From: Streptomyces roseus
GTDB taxonomy: Bacteria; Actinomycetota; Actinomycetes; Streptomycetales; Streptomycetaceae
Direction: 5' to 3'
NCBI RefSeq assembly: GCF_001044425.1
Contig: NZ_LFML01000008.1
Location: forward strand, 1-64,000
Length of the DNA stretch: 64,000 nucleotides
Position 1 is the stretch's first letter; each line of letters starts with the position of its first letter. The notes under the pieces are model-generated. The model was not told the origin of the DNA. It did no database searches and worked only from the letters and a program-made list of their open reading frames with translations. Positions 61,861 through 64,000 of the stretch are shown here, in pieces. Position numbers and translations under genes: made by a program.

Positions 61861-62563
61861 GCTCGCGGAACCACTTGGCGAGGAACGCGACCAGGAACAG
61901 CGCGGCGACCGCGCCGAGCCCCGCGTACGCCCAGCGGAACAGTCCCCCGCCCCCGAGGACGAGGAAGACCAGGCAGAACACGCCGTAGTCGACGGGCAGC
62001 AGCGCCACCGCGCGTACGGTCGACGGCGCGGCGGCGGGGCTCCCCGGCGCCGGCTTGGCCTTGAGCTTCTCGGTCAGCAGCCCGCCGAAGAAGGTCACGA
62101 CCGAGGCGAACTGGAAGCCCAGCGGCACCAGCAACCAGCCGTGCCCGCCCGTCCCGTACGCCTCGGGGAAGCGGTAGAACGCGATCAGCACGCAGGTGTG
62201 CAGGGCGGTCAGCTTGGCGCAGTCCACCACGTGGTCCAGCCACTCGCCCGCCGCGCTGCCGCCCCCGCGCAGCCGGGCCAGCTGCCCGTCGGCCGAGTCG
62301 AAGGCGAAGCCGACGGCGAGCGCGGCCCACACCGCCACGCCCAGCCCCCACGAGGGGGCCGCCAGCGCCACGGCGGCCACGGCGGCGAAGCTGAAGGCGG
62401 CGCTGACCAGTGTCACCTGGTTCGGGGTCAGCCCGAGCGCGTACGACACGGCGGCCAGGTACCGCCCCGCGGGCCGGTTGACGAACCGCGAATAGAGCGA
62501 CACCCCCTTCGCCGACTTCTGCGCCCCGCGCAGCTCCCGCAGCGCGGTCCCGACCTTCGCCAT
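61841..62563 (-). CDS. CDP-alcohol phosphatidyltransferase family protein
   Basis: A 240-residue membrane enzyme with about six hydrophobic segments. The complete CDP-OH-P motif D-x2-D-G-x2-A-R-x8-G-x3-D-x3-D is present (DSADGQLARLRGGG and on to LDHVVD). It would transfer an alcohol phosphate from a CDP-alcohol, to a lipid or a second alcohol. ATG 62563 (AGGGG about 6 bases upstream) is preferred to GTG 62593. It is convergent with the cytidylyltransferase, overlapping by 20 bases. Members near EPS genes sometimes make unusual phospholipids or di-alcohol phosphates. Which product is made here is not shown. Confidence 0.88.
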   Translation of the reverse strand: MAKVGTALRELRGAQKSAKGVSLYSRFVNRPAGRYLAAVSYALGLTPNQVTLVSAAFSFAAVAAVALAAPSWGLGVAVWAALAVGFAFDSADGQLARLRGGGSAAGEWLDHVVDCAKLTALHTCVLIAFYRFPEAYGTGGHGWLLVPLGFQFASVVTFFGGLLTEKLKAKPAPGSPAAAPSTVRAVALLPVDYGVFCLVFLVLGGGGLFRWAYAGLGAVAALFLVAFLAKWFRELSAVPR

Positions 62564-62756
62564 GCGTACCCCTGATTCCTGCTGCGGCGGCACACGTGTA
62601 CGGGTGCACGTGTGTACGAGGGCACATCATCGCAGGGCGGGCCAGGCTTCCCGCTCCGGTTGCCCGCGGACGTCCGGGAGCAGCGCGGCGGACAGGTTCG
62701 CGGCCGCCGCGCCGCCCGGGCTCTCCTCGGCGATCGGCGGCCTCGGGGCGAGCGCC
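62564..62756. other. 193-base gap between the phosphatidyltransferase and glgX
   Basis: Contains a CACGTGT-type near-repeat (about 62591-62620) and GC-rich sequence. I see no gene or clear terminator. Confidence 0.4.
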
Positions 62757-64000
62757 TCAGCCGGCCACCCGCAGCAGCAGCACCGAGCGGGCCGGCACCG
62801 TCAGCCTCTCCCCGCCCCGGTGCCTGGTGCCGGGGGGCGCCGCCTGGTCCTCCCGCGCGGTGTCCAGTACCAGCTCGTACCCCGCCGCCCACGGCGCGCC
62901 CGGCAGCACCCACTCCACCGGCCGGTCCCCGGCGTGCAGCAGCGCCAGGAAGCTGTCGTCGTCGACCTGCCGCCCGCGCTCGTCCCGGCCCGGAATGTCC
63001 CGCCCCGACAGGTACATGCCGAGCGCGGCGGCGGGGGCGTACCAGTCCCGCTCCGTCATCTCCTTGCCCGCCGGGGTGAACCAGGCCAGGTCCCGCAGCC
63101 CGTCCGCGCCCCGCGGGCGCCCGGAGAAGAAGGCCCGCCGGCGCAGCACCGGATGCGCCTGGCGCAGTGCCACCAGCCGCGCGGCCAGCGCGAACAGCTC
63201 CTGCCAGACCGGATCCTCCAGCAGCGACCAGTCCACCCAGCCCGTCTCGTTGTCCTGGCAGTACGCGTTGTTGTTGCCGCCCTGCGTGCGCCCGAACTCG
63301 TCCCCGGCCACCAGCATCGGCACCCCGGTCGACAGCAGCAGCGTGGTCAGCAGATTGCGCAGCTGCCGCCGCCTCAGCGCCCCGACCCGGGCGTCCGCGC
63401 CCTCCGGCGGATCCCCCTCCACCCCGCAGTTCCACGAGCGGTTGTCGTTGGTCCCGTCGCGGCCCGCCTCCCCGTTGGCCTCGTTGTGCTTGCGCTCGTA
63501 CGACACCAGGTCGCGCAGGGTGAACCCGTCGTGCGCCGTCACGAAGTTCACCGAGGCGTACGGCCGCCGCCCGCCCCACGCGTACAGGTCGCTGGAGCCC
63601 GAGAGCCGGTACCCGAGATCCCGCACGTCCGGCAGCGCGCCCCGCCAGAAGTCCCGCACGGCATCGCGGTAGCGGTCGTTCCACTCCGTCCACAGCGGCG
63701 GGAACGCCCCCACCTGGTAGCCGCCCGAGCCCACGTCCCAGGGCTCGGCGATCAGCTTGACCCGCCGCAGCACCGGGTCCTGGGCGATCACCGCGAGGAA
63801 CGGCGACAGCATGTCCACGTCGTGCATCGAGCGGGCCAGGGCCGCCGCCAGGTCGAAGCGGAAGCCGTCCACCCCCATCTCGGTCACCCAGTACCGCAGC
63901 GAGTCCGTGATCAGCCGCAGCACGTGCGGGCGCCCGGCGTGCAGGGTGTTCCCGCAGCCCGTGTAGTCGGCGTAGCGGCGCTGGTCGGACTGGAGCCGGT
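62757..64000 (-). CDS. glgX: glycogen debranching enzyme GlgX (C-terminal part, continues beyond window)
   Basis: The last 414 codons of a GH13 isoamylase-type debranching enzyme, running off the right edge. The 77 bases before the first in-frame GTG encode DYTGCGNTLHAGRPHV, the usual GlgX lead-in, so the true start lies beyond base 64000. Visible motifs are MGVDGFRFDLAAALARS (nucleophile Asp), LIAEPWDVG (Glu acid), NFVTAHDGFTLRDLVSYERK (third Asp), RRRQLRNLLTTLLLSTGVPM and FGRTQGGNNNAYCQDNE. It removes alpha-1,6 branches, completing the glucan set with glgB and glgP. Confidence 0.93.
   Translation of the reverse strand, partial: RLQSDQRRYADYTGCGNTLHAGRPHVLRLITDSLRYWVTEMGVDGFRFDLAAALARSMHDVDMLSPFLAVIAQDPVLRRVKLIAEPWDVGSGGYQVGAFPPLWTEWNDRYRDAVRDFWRGALPDVRDLGYRLSGSSDLYAWGGRRPYASVNFVTAHDGFTLRDLVSYERKHNEANGEAGRDGTNDNRSWNCGVEGDPPEGADARVGALRRRQLRNLLTTLLLSTGVPMLVAGDEFGRTQGGNNNAYCQDNETGWVDWSLLEDPVWQELFALAARLVALRQAHPVLRRRAFFSGRPRGADGLRDLAWFTPAGKEMTERDWYAPAAALGMYLSGRDIPGRDERGRQVDDDSFLALLHAGDRPVEWVLPGAPWAAGYELVLDTAREDQAAPPGTRHRGGERLTVPARSVLLLRVAG

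Overview
The window is chromosomal DNA of a Streptomyces species or a very close relative. It has very high GC with strong G/C bias at third codon positions, many GTG and some TTG starts, four-base ATGA/GTGA gene overlaps, probable leaderless genes, and one rare TTA codon. The gene families and their order from about 6.4 to 45 kb resemble the region I remember in S. coelicolor around icmA, pyk2, ackA-pta, pfkA and the glgE cluster. That comparison is from memory and was not aligned here.

Layout. 0-5.2 kb: the last codons of an unknown gene, then the tip-glycan set cslA-glxA (+) facing a GH6 endoglucanase (cslZ-like, -). 5.3-12.4 kb: an ArsR-type regulator divergent from an MFS exporter, a MarR regulator, a DUF3817 membrane protein, isobutyryl-CoA mutase large subunit (icmA), a TetR regulator, and a thioredoxin/TPR protein. 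Two excellent palindromes lie in the promoters here. 12.9-15.5 kb: an uncharacterised three-gene surface operon (DUF6230, DUF6114, Pro/Thr-rich secreted protein). 15.6-17.1 kb: a foreign-looking insert with an N-terminally truncated polymorphic toxin (Hint remnant plus RNase A-like domain) and a putative immunity gene.

17.2-23.4 kb: central carbon genes pyk, ackA, pta and pfkA. 23.7-27.7 kb: a large multi-pass membrane protein, an XRE regulator, and a coupled MerR-thioredoxin pair. 27.7-38.8 kb: the GlgE alpha-glucan pathway as an overlapping minus-strand operon (glgE-treS-mak-glgB), divergent from glgP. A glgX debranching gene runs off the right edge at 62.8 kb. 38.8-45.4 kb: an Lrp regulator, a DHA2 exporter, a small secreted protein, a frameshifted nitronate monooxygenase pseudogene, and a secreted M4 metalloprotease with a P-domain.

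45.8-62.6 kb is a Wzx/Wzy-type exopolysaccharide locus. It holds an initiating sugar-phosphate transferase, GDP-L-fucose synthesis (gmd, fcl), two GT4 glycosyltransferases, a WcaF-like acetyltransferase, a Wzy-like polymerase, a Wzx flippase, and a Wzz protein whose kinase-like domain lacks the P-loop lysine. It also has a large secreted propeller/FN3/LamG/DNRLRE protein, a lipoprotein, and a cytidylyltransferase facing a CDP-alcohol phosphatidyltransferase. The product is probably a fucose-containing, acetylated extracellular polysaccharide. With cslA-glxA and the GlgE/GlgP/GlgX genes, most of the window concerns making, exporting or storing glycans.
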